Below are positions 1-6,271 of a stretch of DNA of 15,395 bases, piece after piece. This stretch comes from Scatosoma sp045127595. GTDB taxonomy: Bacteria > Bacillota > Clostridia > Christensenellales > Borkfalkiaceae. The translations under genes and the position numbers were made by a program. Below the pieces are notes generated by a model. It saw nothing but the letters and a program-made list of their open reading frames with translations. It was not told the DNA's origin and did not search any database. The first letter of the stretch is position 1, and each line of letters opens with the position of its first letter. The stretch covers positions 1-15,395 of the forward strand of contig JBGVQS010000003.1 in assembly GCA_045127595.1 (NCBI GenBank). Direction: 5' to 3'.

Positions 1-50
1 AAGCGCCGATTTACGCAAAAGAATTTCCACGCAAACCGACGCATACTTAA

Positions 51-1565
51 TTATTTTTTGGGTTTCATTGTGGGGAAGAGAATAACGTCACGAATGGTGG
101 CGCTGTCCGTCAACAACATAACAAATCTATCAAGACCCATACCCAAACCGCCTGTGGGGGGCAAACCGTATTCCAATGCGTTGATGAAATCTTCATCCAC
201 TTGCGCTTCGTTATTGCCCTTTGCGCGCTTTGCTTCGATTTGCTTGGTCATACGTTGTTTTTGGTCGATGGGATCGTTCAATTCCGAGAATGCGTTGCCG
301 TATTCATGACCGCAAATGAAATATTCAAAACGTTCGGTAAAAGCAGGGTTGGAAGGCTTACGCTTTGCCAAAGGCGAGTTTTCTACGGGATAATCGTAAA
401 TCACGGTAGGTTGGATAAGATTATCTTCTACGAATGCGTCAAAGAGTTCGATAAGCACCCAGCCCTTCGTTGCGTTTTCGTGTTCGAGTTCCACGCCGAG
501 CGCTTTTGCAGCCGCTCTTGCATCTTCGTCCGTAGCCCAGTCGTTATAGTCCACGCCTGCGTATTTCTTCACCGCTTCCGCCATCGTCATTCTCGTCCAT
601 TCACCCATGTGAATAACTTCGCCCTGGTAGGTGATGTCGAGCGTGCCGCAAACTTTCAACGTTACGGTTTTGTACATATCTTCGATTAAATCCATCATAT
701 CGAAATAATCGCTGTACGCTTCGTACATTTCAATGGTGGTAAATTCGGGATTATGGTACGCGTCCATACCTTCGTTACGGAAAATACGTCCGACTTCGTA
801 CACTCTATCCATGCCGCCGACGATCAAACGCTTCAAGAAAAGCTCCGTTTCGATACGCATATACATATCGAGATCGAGCGCGTTATGATGGGTTTTGAAA
901 GGTCTTGCGTCCGCACCGATTTCCAAGGGCAAAAGGGTGGGCGTATCCACTTCCAAATACCCTCTGCCGTCCAAGTACGCACGGATTTCTTTCAAAATTT
1001 GCGATCTTTTACGGAAGGTGTCGCGCACGTCCTTGTTCATGATCAAATCCAAGTGGCGCAAACGGTATTTCATATCCTTATCCTGCAAGCCGTTGTATTT
1101 TTCGGGCAGGGGAAGAAGGGATTTCGTGAGCAAAGTCAGCTCGGTAACGTGTACGGAAACTTCGCCCGTTTGCGTTTTGAATACAAACCCCTTAAAGCCG
1201 AAAATATCGCCGATATCATAATCCTTTTTATAGGACATGTAGTTTTCTTCGCCAATATCCTGACGGGTTACGTAAATTTGAATCGAACCGCTCTTGTCCG
1301 CGATATGGGAAAAGGACGCCTTACCCATAATACGTCTGGACATCATACGACCGGCAAGACAAACCGTCTTCCCTTCATACGCTTCAAAATTATTTTTAAT
1401 CGTTTCGGAATCCGCGTCTACGGGATATTTCACCTGTTCGTAAGGATTTTTGCCTTCGGAAACGAGCTTCGAGAGCTTTTCACGGCGAATTCTCGCCTGC
1501 TCGATGAGTTGTTCTTCTTCAGCCGCAGCCAAAACCTCGGCGTTCATCGTCTTGTTTTCTTGCAT
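51..1565 (-). CDS. lysS: Lysyl-tRNA synthetase, class II
   Basis: Charges tRNA-Lys with lysine in the cytoplasm using ATP. The 504-aa length is normal for bacterial class II LysRS. After a short charged N-terminal helix comes an OB-fold anticodon-binding domain (about residues 60-160). The class II catalytic core follows: motif 1 near GYLEVDTPTL with GADARPF, motif 2 as FRNEG...HNPEFTTIE, and motif 3 as GLGMGLDRFVMLL near the C-terminus. The first ATG is preceded by GGAGAG at 4-nt spacing; a second ATG six codons later is possible but less well placed. The gene lies 15 nt after the greA stop, so it is the second gene of a greA-lysS operon, a common clostridial arrangement. No clear terminator is visible in the 50 bases beyond its stop. 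Identification is secure. Confidence 0.97.
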   Translation of the reverse strand: MQENKTMNAEVLAAAEEEQLIEQARIRREKLSKLVSEGKNPYEQVKYPVDADSETIKNNFEAYEGKTVCLAGRMMSRRIMGKASFSHIADKSGSIQIYVTRQDIGEENYMSYKKDYDIGDIFGFKGFVFKTQTGEVSVHVTELTLLTKSLLPLPEKYNGLQDKDMKYRLRHLDLIMNKDVRDTFRKRSQILKEIRAYLDGRGYLEVDTPTLLPLEIGADARPFKTHHNALDLDMYMRIETELFLKRLIVGGMDRVYEVGRIFRNEGMDAYHNPEFTTIEMYEAYSDYFDMMDLIEDMYKTVTLKVCGTLDITYQGEVIHMGEWTRMTMAEAVKKYAGVDYNDWATDEDARAAAKALGVELEHENATKGWVLIELFDAFVEDNLIQPTVIYDYPVENSPLAKRKPSNPAFTERFEYFICGHEYGNAFSELNDPIDQKQRMTKQIEAKRAKGNNEAQVDEDFINALEYGLPPTGGLGMGLDRFVMLLTDSATIRDVILFPTMKPKK

Positions 1566-1580
1566 GATACTCTCCGTTTA

Positions 1581-2051
1581 TCAAAAAATTTCTTTGATGA
1601 CAAGCTTATATTCACCGTCGGGTGCAAGGATTTTTACGGTGTCGCCGACTTTGTGTTTCAAAAGCGCCGCGCCGACGGGGGATTCGTTGGAAATTTTATT
1701 GAGCATTGCGTTCGCTTCCGTCGTGCCCGTAATTTCATAAACGTCTTCTTCTTCCAAATCCGCGTCGTACACCTTGACCTTCGAGCCGATATGCACAAAG
1801 GACGTATCGTTGTTTTTTTCGAGAATAACCGCGTTTTTGATTTTGTAATCAAGATCAACGATTTCGCCTTCGTTCGCCGCCTGTTCGTTACGGGCTGCGT
1901 CGTATTCGGCGTTTTCGGACAAGTCGCCGTGGCTTCTCGCTTCCGCGATACGTTCTACGATTTCTTGGCGTTTTACCGTTTGCAGATATTTCAAACGTTC
2001 CACCGCTTCATCGTAGCCTTTTTGGGTCATAATAAACTGTTGTTCTGCCAT
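1581..2051 (-). CDS. greA: Transcript cleavage factor GreA
   Basis: Rescues backtracked RNA polymerase by stimulating cleavage of the nascent RNA 3' end through the secondary channel. The protein is 156 aa, the standard GreA size. The N-terminal half is a charged coiled coil whose tip carries GDLSENAEYDAA, with the acidic residues that chelate the catalytic magnesium. The C-terminal half is the FKBP-like RNAP-binding domain, including the conserved ISNESPVGAALL and KVGDTVKI stretches. The start is set by GGGAGGAG placed 3-4 nt before the ATG. It is first in the operon with lysS, downstream of a full-consensus sigma-A promoter and a leader of about 150 nt that can fold. Secure. Confidence 0.97.
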   Translation of the reverse strand: MAEQQFIMTQKGYDEAVERLKYLQTVKRQEIVERIAEARSHGDLSENAEYDAARNEQAANEGEIVDLDYKIKNAVILEKNNDTSFVHIGSKVKVYDADLEEEDVYEITGTTEANAMLNKISNESPVGAALLKHKVGDTVKILAPDGEYKLVIKEIF

Positions 2052-2062
2052 AAACTCCTCCC

Positions 2063-2155
2063 GTTCCGTACGTTGTTTTTGCGGGGAGCGCGACTCGTTT
2101 TCGTCCGAACCCTGAAAACGGATTGCGCGAAAAAAAACCGCCCGCCTACGGAACG
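2063..2155 (-). promoter_or_regulatory. Long-range inverted repeat in the greA leader
   Basis: CGTTCCGTA (2155-2147 on the minus strand) and its exact complement TACGGAACG (2071-2063) lie in the leader about 75 nt apart. The second arm ends immediately before the greA Shine-Dalgarno GGGAGGAG, so pairing would close a large loop beside the ribosome site. Whether this regulates translation is inferred. Confidence 0.35.
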
Positions 2156-2166
2156 CAAAAATACAA

Positions 2167-2192
2167 CCGTGAATTTTTCCCTAAATCCACGG
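2167..2192 (-). promoter_or_regulatory. Leader hairpin of greA, possible attenuator
   Basis: On the minus strand CCGTGGATTT and AAATTCACGG form a 10-bp stem (one G-U pair) around a 6-nt loop, starting about 11 nt after the predicted transcription start. It is followed by TTGTATTTTT, a U-rich stretch of the kind seen after intrinsic terminators. It could attenuate transcription, stabilise the 5' end, or serve as a terminator for antisense transcripts, since on the plus strand the same stem is followed by six T's. The structure is plain; the role is inferred. Confidence 0.5.
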
Positions 2193-2209
2193 CGTTTTTT
2201 ATTTTCTAT

Positions 2210-2238
2210 ATTATACTGTATTTTATTGCTTTTGTCAA
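2210..2238 (-). promoter_or_regulatory. Consensus sigma-A promoter of greA-lysS
   Basis: Read on the minus strand there is a -35 TTGACA (2238-2233), a 17-bp spacer and a -10 TATAAT (2215-2210), matching consensus at all twelve hexamer positions. The predicted transcription start is near 2203, giving a greA leader of about 150 nt. This is the strongest promoter in the window by inspection. Confidence 0.9.
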
Positions 2239-2329
2239 TGTTTTTTGCATATTTTTAAAAGAATTTCACCCTTTTTACGCATAGAAACGCCTTTTTTTAA
2301 GCTTTCGACAAAAATCGAGCCATTCTTTT

Positions 2330-2584
2330 TTAAAAGATATTCTCCAAAAATAAGTGATCGTAGCCAAGAGATTCCACAAAATCCCTACCGATAAATTTCA
2401 CGTGGTTGAATTTTGCAAAATTAAAGATATGCGTTTTCGTCAAAACGGGCGTGGGGATATCAAGTGCCTGACAAATCTCCGTCAAATAATCAAAAAAATG
2501 CGAATACGTCAGCTTTTCGGGGTTTTCATACACAAATTGTTTTTTAATGTGCCCGTCCGTCATCAATTTTGCCCAAATTCTCAT
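2330..2584 (-). CDS. Conserved small protein of unknown function (84 aa)
   Basis: Small soluble protein without signal peptide or membrane segment, rich in aromatic residues. The opening MRIWAK and the closing pattern DFVESLGYDHLFLENIF resemble a short uncharacterised family that I recall from clostridia (start of the type MRIW-K, end of the type NFVE-IDFDYL). That resemblance is from memory and unverified. The gene is supported by an AGGAG ribosome site 9 nt before the ATG and by its own promoter. The transcript leader would be only about 17 nt. It points the same way as greA-lysS but is separated from them by about 280 bases holding the greA promoter, so it is probably monocistronic. No function can be assigned. 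The coding call is good; family membership is moderate. Confidence 0.75.
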   Translation of the reverse strand: MRIWAKLMTDGHIKKQFVYENPEKLTYSHFFDYLTEICQALDIPTPVLTKTHIFNFAKFNHVKFIGRDFVESLGYDHLFLENIF

Positions 2585-2607
2585 AATTTTTTACTCCTAT
2601 TTTGGGT

Positions 2608-2636
2608 ATTATACACATTTTTTTAAAAAAAGTAAA
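2608..2636 (-). promoter_or_regulatory. Promoter of the 84-aa protein gene
   Basis: On the minus strand there is TTTACT (2636-2631), a 17-bp spacer that is six T's, seven A's then TGTG, and TATAAT (2613-2608). The predicted start is near 2601, close to the AGGAG site. The stretch 2585-2809 between this gene and the deacetylase otherwise holds only a weak hairpin, AACGG-ATTT-CCGTT with a T run (2713-2730), and no convincing sigma-A promoter for the plus-strand gene. Confidence 0.75.
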
Positions 2637-2809
2637 ACGTTTCTTACTCCTTTGTCTGATTTTTATCATATTTAGACAAGATAAAAGAATATATTGTTTT
2701 ACCAAACCAATCAACGGATTTCCGTTTTTTCCAAAACAAGACATTTTCGCTCTTTTTTAGTGCAATTTCGACAGAGCAAAACCGCTATGATAAAAGAGGT
2801 TGATTTACT

Positions 2810-3613
2810 ATGATTTGTTGTTTCCGCGCCAAGCGCTTTTTTCGTGGATTTTCCCTTTTCGCATTCTTATTCGCCGTGATTTTTTCCGTGATAGCCGTCA
2901 ACGTACACGTCGTTAAAAAAGAAGTGCAAAACGCGCAAACGACGGGGGCAGGTACGGGTTCATCACGTTCGTTACCCATCTATTCCGTCGCCACGGAAGA
3001 AAAAAAGATTGCCATTAGCTTCGATTGCGCATGGGGAGTGGAATACACGGATAAACTGCTCGATTATATGGAAAAAAACGACGTGAAATGCACTTTTTTC
3101 GCCGTACAGTTTTGGGTGGAGAAATACCCCGAATACGCGGAAAAAATCGTGTCGGCGGGGCATGAGCTTGGCACGCACAGCCGCACCCATTCGTATATGA
3201 GCAAATTAACCGAAGAACAAATCCGCGACGAGCTAACGACTTCGTCCGCCGCAATCGAAAGAGTAACGGGGATAAAACCGACGCTTTTTCGCCCCCCGTA
3301 TGGGGACTATAACAATCTTTTAATCGACGTTTCTTTTGATATGGGCTTATATCCTATTCAATGGGACGTGGATTCCTTGGACTGGAAAAATCTCTCCGCG
3401 CAAGAAATTGCGCTTCGCATCATCAACGGCGCGAAAAACGGCTCGATTATTCTTTGTCATAACAACGGCTTACACACCGCGGAAGCACTGCCCATGATTT
3501 TTTCCACCCTTAAAAACAAAGGCTTTACCTTTGTGCCGATCGGAGAACTCATCTATAAAAACAACTACTATATCGACGTGAACGGCGCGCAACACCAAAA
3601 CGCCGCCCGTTAA
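2810..3613 (+). CDS. pdaB: PdaB-like polysaccharide deacetylase, membrane-anchored
   Basis: Predicted extracytoplasmic carbohydrate esterase family 4 (NodB-fold) enzyme removing acetyl groups from peptidoglycan. In Bacillus the closest type, PdaB, acts during sporulation. The 267-aa protein has one N-terminal membrane helix (about residues 12-32), a low-complexity linker (about 40-60), then the catalytic domain. Visible motifs are FDCAWG (71-76, the PdaB-like form of TFDDGP with the second Asp missing), the metal-binding HSRTH (123-127), RPPYGDYN (161-168), WDVDSLDW (185-192) and the CHNN motif with His217. The ribosome site AGAGGT lies 9 nt before the ATG. The linker contains one copy of a dispersed DNA repeat (2937-2960). 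The altered first motif is typical of PdaB types, so activity is uncertain. It may be co-transcribed with the next gene, 42 nt away. Confidence 0.85.
   Translation: MICCFRAKRFFRGFSLFAFLFAVIFSVIAVNVHVVKKEVQNAQTTGAGTGSSRSLPIYSVATEEKKIAISFDCAWGVEYTDKLLDYMEKNDVKCTFFAVQFWVEKYPEYAEKIVSAGHELGTHSRTHSYMSKLTEEQIRDELTTSSAAIERVTGIKPTLFRPPYGDYNNLLIDVSFDMGLYPIQWDVDSLDWKNLSAQEIALRIINGAKNGSIILCHNNGLHTAEALPMIFSTLKNKGFTFVPIGELIYKNNYYIDVNGAQHQNAAR
2937..2960 (+). repeat. Dispersed repeat, copy 1
   Basis: AAACGACGGGGGCAGGTACG (2937-2956) followed by GGTT. It is shared with copies at 5668 and 14444. Here it encodes part of the flexible linker (TTGAGTG, about residues 43-49) of the deacetylase. Confidence 0.6.
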
Positions 3614-3655
3614 ATTTTACTTTTTCGATAATCAAACACTCGGAGGTTAAAAAAT

Positions 3656-4360
3656 ATGAACTACGTTACAGAAAAAAACAACAAGGTATACGTTTCGGGA
3701 GAAATCGTCAGCGACGCCACCTTTTCCCACGAAGTATACGGCGAGGGCTTTTACGAGTTTTTCGTCCGCGTTATGCGTCTTTCGGGGCAAGCGGATATTC
3801 TACCCGTTACCCTTTCGGAACGCTTAATCCAAGGGGGAATGCTCGGCAAAGGAAAAAACCTTTGCGCCGTTGGACAGTTTCGCAGCTACAACAAAATCGA
3901 GAATGGGAAATCCCGATTGATGCTTACGGTGTTCGTCCGAGAGCTTTTAGACGAGCTACCCGACAAGAACCCCAACAGCATTCTTTTAAGCGGCTACATT
4001 TGCAAACCGCCCGTTTACCGCACAACGCCCTTTAACCGTGAAATTGCGGACGTTCTTATTGCCGTCAACCGCGCCTATAATAAATCCGATTATATCCCCT
4101 GTATCGCGTGGGGCAGAAACGCACGTTTCGTGAAGAATCTTTGCGTCGGGGATAGAATCGCTATTTCAGGCAGAATCCAAAGCCGAGAATATCAGAAAAA
4201 GCTCTCGGAAACGGAAACGAGAACCATGACCGCTTACGAAGTGTCCGTTTCCAAGCTCGCGGCGTTTGACTCCACGGAAGAATTCGACATTGACAGCGAG
4301 TTCGATTTATACTCTCTGCAAAATAAAATAGACCCGCTTGTTTCCACGGCGGAATATTAA
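3656..4360 (+). CDS. SSB-like protein with two OB folds
   Basis: Predicted single-stranded DNA-binding protein. The 234-aa chain shows two tandem OB-fold-like halves. The first (about 5-105) contains KVYVSGEIVSDATFSHEVYG and FRSYNK. The second (about 108-205) has the SSB-family signature of a sister strand GYICKPPVYRTTP, then FNREIADVLIAVNRAYNKSDYIPCIAWGR and VGDRIAISGRIQSREY. The C-terminus is acidic (STEEFDIDSEFD) but does not end in the DDDIPF-type tail of housekeeping SSB. It is therefore probably a secondary, lineage-specific SSB rather than the replicative one. The start is fixed by CGGAGGT 9-10 nt before the ATG. It follows the deacetylase by 42 nt without an obvious promoter and is followed by a weak terminator. 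The family call is good; the cellular role is unknown. Confidence 0.82.
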   Translation: MNYVTEKNNKVYVSGEIVSDATFSHEVYGEGFYEFFVRVMRLSGQADILPVTLSERLIQGGMLGKGKNLCAVGQFRSYNKIENGKSRLMLTVFVRELLDELPDKNPNSILLSGYICKPPVYRTTPFNREIADVLIAVNRAYNKSDYIPCIAWGRNARFVKNLCVGDRIAISGRIQSREYQKKLSETETRTMTAYEVSVSKLAAFDSTEEFDIDSEFDLYSLQNKIDPLVSTAEY

Positions 4361-4372
4361 AGGAAATCATCA

Positions 4373-4399
4373 AAGGGGCGCGCGAAGCGCTCCTTCTTT
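4373..4399 (+). terminator. Probable terminator after the SSB-like gene
   Basis: AAGGGGCGC, loop GCGAA, GCGCTCCTT: a 9-bp stem with one G-U pair, followed by the pyrimidine-rich CTTTCTT. The T run is interrupted, so strength is uncertain. It lies just before the next gene's promoter. Confidence 0.6.
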
Positions 4400-4400
4400 C

Positions 4401-4429
4401 TTGACTTTTTCCAAAAAATCGGCTATAAT
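4401..4429 (+). promoter_or_regulatory. Sigma-A promoter of the Cas4-like gene
   Basis: TTGACT (4401-4406), 17-bp spacer, TATAAT (4424-4429). The predicted start is near 4436, leaving a leader of about 17 nt with AGGAG at 4441-4445. This separates the gene transcriptionally from the SSB-like gene. Confidence 0.85.
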
Positions 4430-4452
4430 CAAGAAAAACAAGGAGTTTTTCT

Positions 4453-5148
4453 ATGGCAGTTTCCAAAACCGACTTTGTGCGCGGCTTACAATGCGAAAAA
4501 ATGCTTTGGCTAGACGCACACGCGCCCGAACTAAAAATCATACCCCCCGAGGTGCAGGCAAAGCTGGACGCTGGCAACGAATTTGGGGATAAAGCCATGG
4601 GTTTATTCGGGGATTTTATCGAAACCACGGTATACAGAGAGGACGGACGGCTACATTACGCCGCTATGTTACAGCGCACCAACGAGCTGTTATTCCTTGG
4701 CACAAACGTCATTTGCGAAGCCGCTTTTTCGTGGTACGGGAACTACTGCGCGGCGGATATTTTGAAAAAAGAGGGAAAGGGCTACGCGCTGTACGAAGTG
4801 AAAAATGCACCTGCGCCGCGAAAAGAATTCATTACCGACCTTGGTTTTCAACGCCTGATTTTACGGAAAAGCGGCGTTCCGCTTCTTTCTTCCCAGTTAA
4901 TTTTACGCGACGAGGGGGAAGAAGAGGACGTTTACCCCACCGTGCGCATGGAACGCGACGGAATCCGTTACAAAATCGTAGACATTACCGCCGCGGCTAA
5001 AATTATGGAGCGGCAGGCGCAGCTTCGGGTGTTCGAGCTAGGGAAACTCAAAAAGAAAGACGCGCCGATGCCCTGCATTTCCGTCGGAGAACAATGCGAA
5101 AAGCCCTACCGTTGCTGGTACTATGAACACTGTCATCAAAATACTTGA
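4453..5148 (+). CDS. Stand-alone Cas4/RecB-like Fe-S nuclease-fold protein
   Basis: Predicted PD-(D/E)XK nuclease-fold protein of the Cas4 / DUF2779 N-terminal type (231 aa). It begins AVSKTDFVRGLQCEKMLWL, giving the first cluster cysteine C14. The nuclease core shows E89 (ICEAAFSW), D102 (AADIL) and E115-V-K117 (YEVKN), which fits the D...ExK active site. It ends with C215, C221 and C227 in CEKPYRCWYYEHC, completing four cysteines for a 4Fe-4S cluster. DUF2779 proteins as I know them continue into a large second domain after this cysteine cluster. Here the stop comes four codons later, directly before a strong terminator, so this is a natural short form rather than a broken gene. Substrate and partner are unknown, and no CRISPR array or cas gene is in the window. 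AGGAG lies 7 nt before the ATG. Confidence 0.72.
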   Translation: MAVSKTDFVRGLQCEKMLWLDAHAPELKIIPPEVQAKLDAGNEFGDKAMGLFGDFIETTVYREDGRLHYAAMLQRTNELLFLGTNVICEAAFSWYGNYCAADILKKEGKGYALYEVKNAPAPRKEFITDLGFQRLILRKSGVPLLSSQLILRDEGEEEDVYPTVRMERDGIRYKIVDITAAAKIMERQAQLRVFELGKLKKKDAPMPCISVGEQCEKPYRCWYYEHCHQNT

Positions 5149-5154
5149 CTTTTG

Positions 5155-5182
5155 ACCGCCGTTTTTGGCGGTTTTTGTTTTT
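5155..5182 (+). terminator. Rho-independent terminator
   Basis: ACCGCC, loop GTTTTT, GGCGGT: a 6-bp GC-rich stem followed by TTTTTGTTTTT. It starts seven bases after the Cas4-like stop codon and insulates the sporulation operon downstream. Confidence 0.85.
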
Positions 5183-5187
5183 AAAAA

Positions 5188-5199
5188 GTTTGTACAAAC
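5188..5199 (+). promoter_or_regulatory. 12-bp perfect palindrome, possible operator
   Basis: GTTTGTACAAAC reads the same on both strands. It sits just upstream of the proposed sigma-E promoter of the spoIVFA-like gene. No known regulator is assigned from sequence. Confidence 0.3.
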
Positions 5200-5203
5200 C
5201 GTT

Positions 5204-5230
5204 CTATTCTATTCCCCGTTCGCATAAAAT
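5204..5230 (+). promoter_or_regulatory. Sigma-E-like promoter of spoIVFA-spoIVFB
   Basis: CTATT (5204-5208), 14-bp spacer, CATAAAAT (5223-5230). The Bacillus sigma-E pattern is ATATT-N14-CATACAnT, so seven of eight -10 positions (counting n) and four of five -35 positions fit. No acceptable sigma-A promoter lies between the terminator and the start codon. Mother-cell control is what the family would predict. Confidence 0.5.
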
Positions 5231-5261
5231 AAAACAGAAAGCAATCAGCAAGGAGAACGGT

Positions 5262-6257
5262 ATGAATCAAGAAATAGAGTATGCGGAAATGTTGGAGATC
5301 CCCGTTTCCACCGTAAACGTAGTAAAAAAACCTCGCCGCCGTAAAAAGACGCGCACGACAGTGCCCATTCTTTCCCCCGAACAAAACGAAGCGGAAAATT
5401 TTTCCGACGATCGGGAATTGAAAGACAGCGTTATCGCGCAAGTAAACGACAAATTAACCGAGCCTTTAAACGATGAAGCCGCACTTTTGCAAGCGGACGG
5501 CGCATTCACGGAAGAAGGGCGGCTGGATTTCGACGTTCCCGACCGCGTGGATACCGTGCGGTTATACCCCGCAAACCAGCGCAAGCGCGGATTTTTCCAT
5601 CCCAAAAAGAAAAAAACCACTTTCGCTTTTTCGGACGAATACGCGCCTATTACCCCCGACTTTTCGGAAAACGACAGGGGCAGGTACGAGTTGAACGCGG
5701 AAGCATCCACCGAAACGAACGCGCAAAAAATCACGCGAATCGCTTTAAATGCGGAATTCGCGCTCGCTTGTGCGTTATGCGGCGCAATCTTTTTAACCAA
5801 CGTCTTTATGCCCAACAGCGCGATCAATACCTTCTTCCGTTCCATGAATAACCCTACGGTAGAAGAAGTGGACGCGCGGGATTATAACGACTTTACCCTT
5901 TCCCCGATCGTCAGCGAGCTGTCGGATACGTTGCTTACGCTTTCTCCGTCGGGCGTGCTTACCTTCCAAGACGAATGCTGCGTATATCCTGCGGCGGACG
6001 GTACTGTCAGCGAGATCATACGCGCGGAAAACGGTAAGTATTTAGTCAAAATATCCCATTCGGACACCTTTACGGGCGTTATCGACGGCTTAGATTACGT
6101 GTATTACGAAGTGGGCGACGACATCTACGCAAACGTGCCCGTCGGCTTCTCCAAAGGGGAAAGCGAAGTGCAAGTTACCATGTATTCCGATGGGGAGCTG
6201 TTAAGCTGTCTGCGCATCACGGAAGAAAACTGCCTTGCATGGGTGGAAGAAGTATAA
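5262..6257 (+). CDS. spoIVFA: SpoIVFA-like protein with degenerate M23 domain
   Basis: Likely regulator that holds the SpoIVFB protease inactive in the outer forespore membrane until engulfment-dependent signalling. The protein is 331 aa from the ATG at 5262, chosen because AGGAG (5251-5255) sits 6 nt before it. A long, charged cytoplasmic region (about 1-160, with the basic PRRRKKTR stretch) precedes one membrane helix (about 166-184). The outside domain (about 230-331) follows the peptidase M23/LytM pattern: ADGTVSEIIRAENGKYLVKISH, a tyrosine-containing loop-like stretch, then VGDDIYANVPVGFS. It lacks the HxxxD and HxH zinc ligands, as SpoIVFA does. The M50 protease gene follows at once, the classical spoIVFA-spoIVFB order. 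The cytoplasmic part is longer than in Bacillus and contains one copy of the dispersed repeat. The call rests on domain plan plus neighbour, so it is moderately strong. Confidence 0.75.
   Translation: MNQEIEYAEMLEIPVSTVNVVKKPRRRKKTRTTVPILSPEQNEAENFSDDRELKDSVIAQVNDKLTEPLNDEAALLQADGAFTEEGRLDFDVPDRVDTVRLYPANQRKRGFFHPKKKKTTFAFSDEYAPITPDFSENDRGRYELNAEASTETNAQKITRIALNAEFALACALCGAIFLTNVFMPNSAINTFFRSMNNPTVEEVDARDYNDFTLSPIVSELSDTLLTLSPSGVLTFQDECCVYPAADGTVSEIIRAENGKYLVKISHSDTFTGVIDGLDYVYYEVGDDIYANVPVGFSKGESEVQVTMYSDGELLSCLRITEENCLAWVEEV
5668..5699 (+). repeat. Dispersed repeat, copy 2
   Basis: Begins AAAACGACAGGGGCAGGTAC and continues GAGTTGAACGCG. It differs from copy 3 at only three of 32 positions. 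It lies in the disordered cytoplasmic part of the SpoIVFA-like protein (about residues 136-146), in a different reading frame from copy 1. Confidence 0.65.
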
Positions 6258-6271
6258 CGGGGGTGCGTTCA

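Noticed and set aside
753..2258. A 501-codon plus-strand open frame opposite lysS and greA
   Set aside because: It is antisense to two secure genes, lacks a ribosome site, and its translation has no recognisable domain. Codon bias of the true genes explains the lack of stops.
2651..2682. TTGTCT/AGACAA inverted repeat upstream of the deacetylase
   Set aside because: Six-base arms 16 bases apart in AT-rich DNA are weak evidence, and no promoter with correct spacing overlaps it.
4161..4628. A 155-codon minus-strand frame across the SSB-like/Cas4-like gap
   Set aside because: It overlaps the promoter and starts of well-supported plus-strand genes and resembles no family.
4453..5148. Reading the Cas4-like gene as part of a CRISPR-Cas locus
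   Set aside because: No repeat-spacer array and no other cas gene is present. Cas4-like folds occur widely outside CRISPR.
5145..5261. An upstream in-frame extension of the SpoIVFA-like gene
   Set aside because: It would run through the terminator of the previous gene. The ATG at 5262 has an AGGAG at proper distance.
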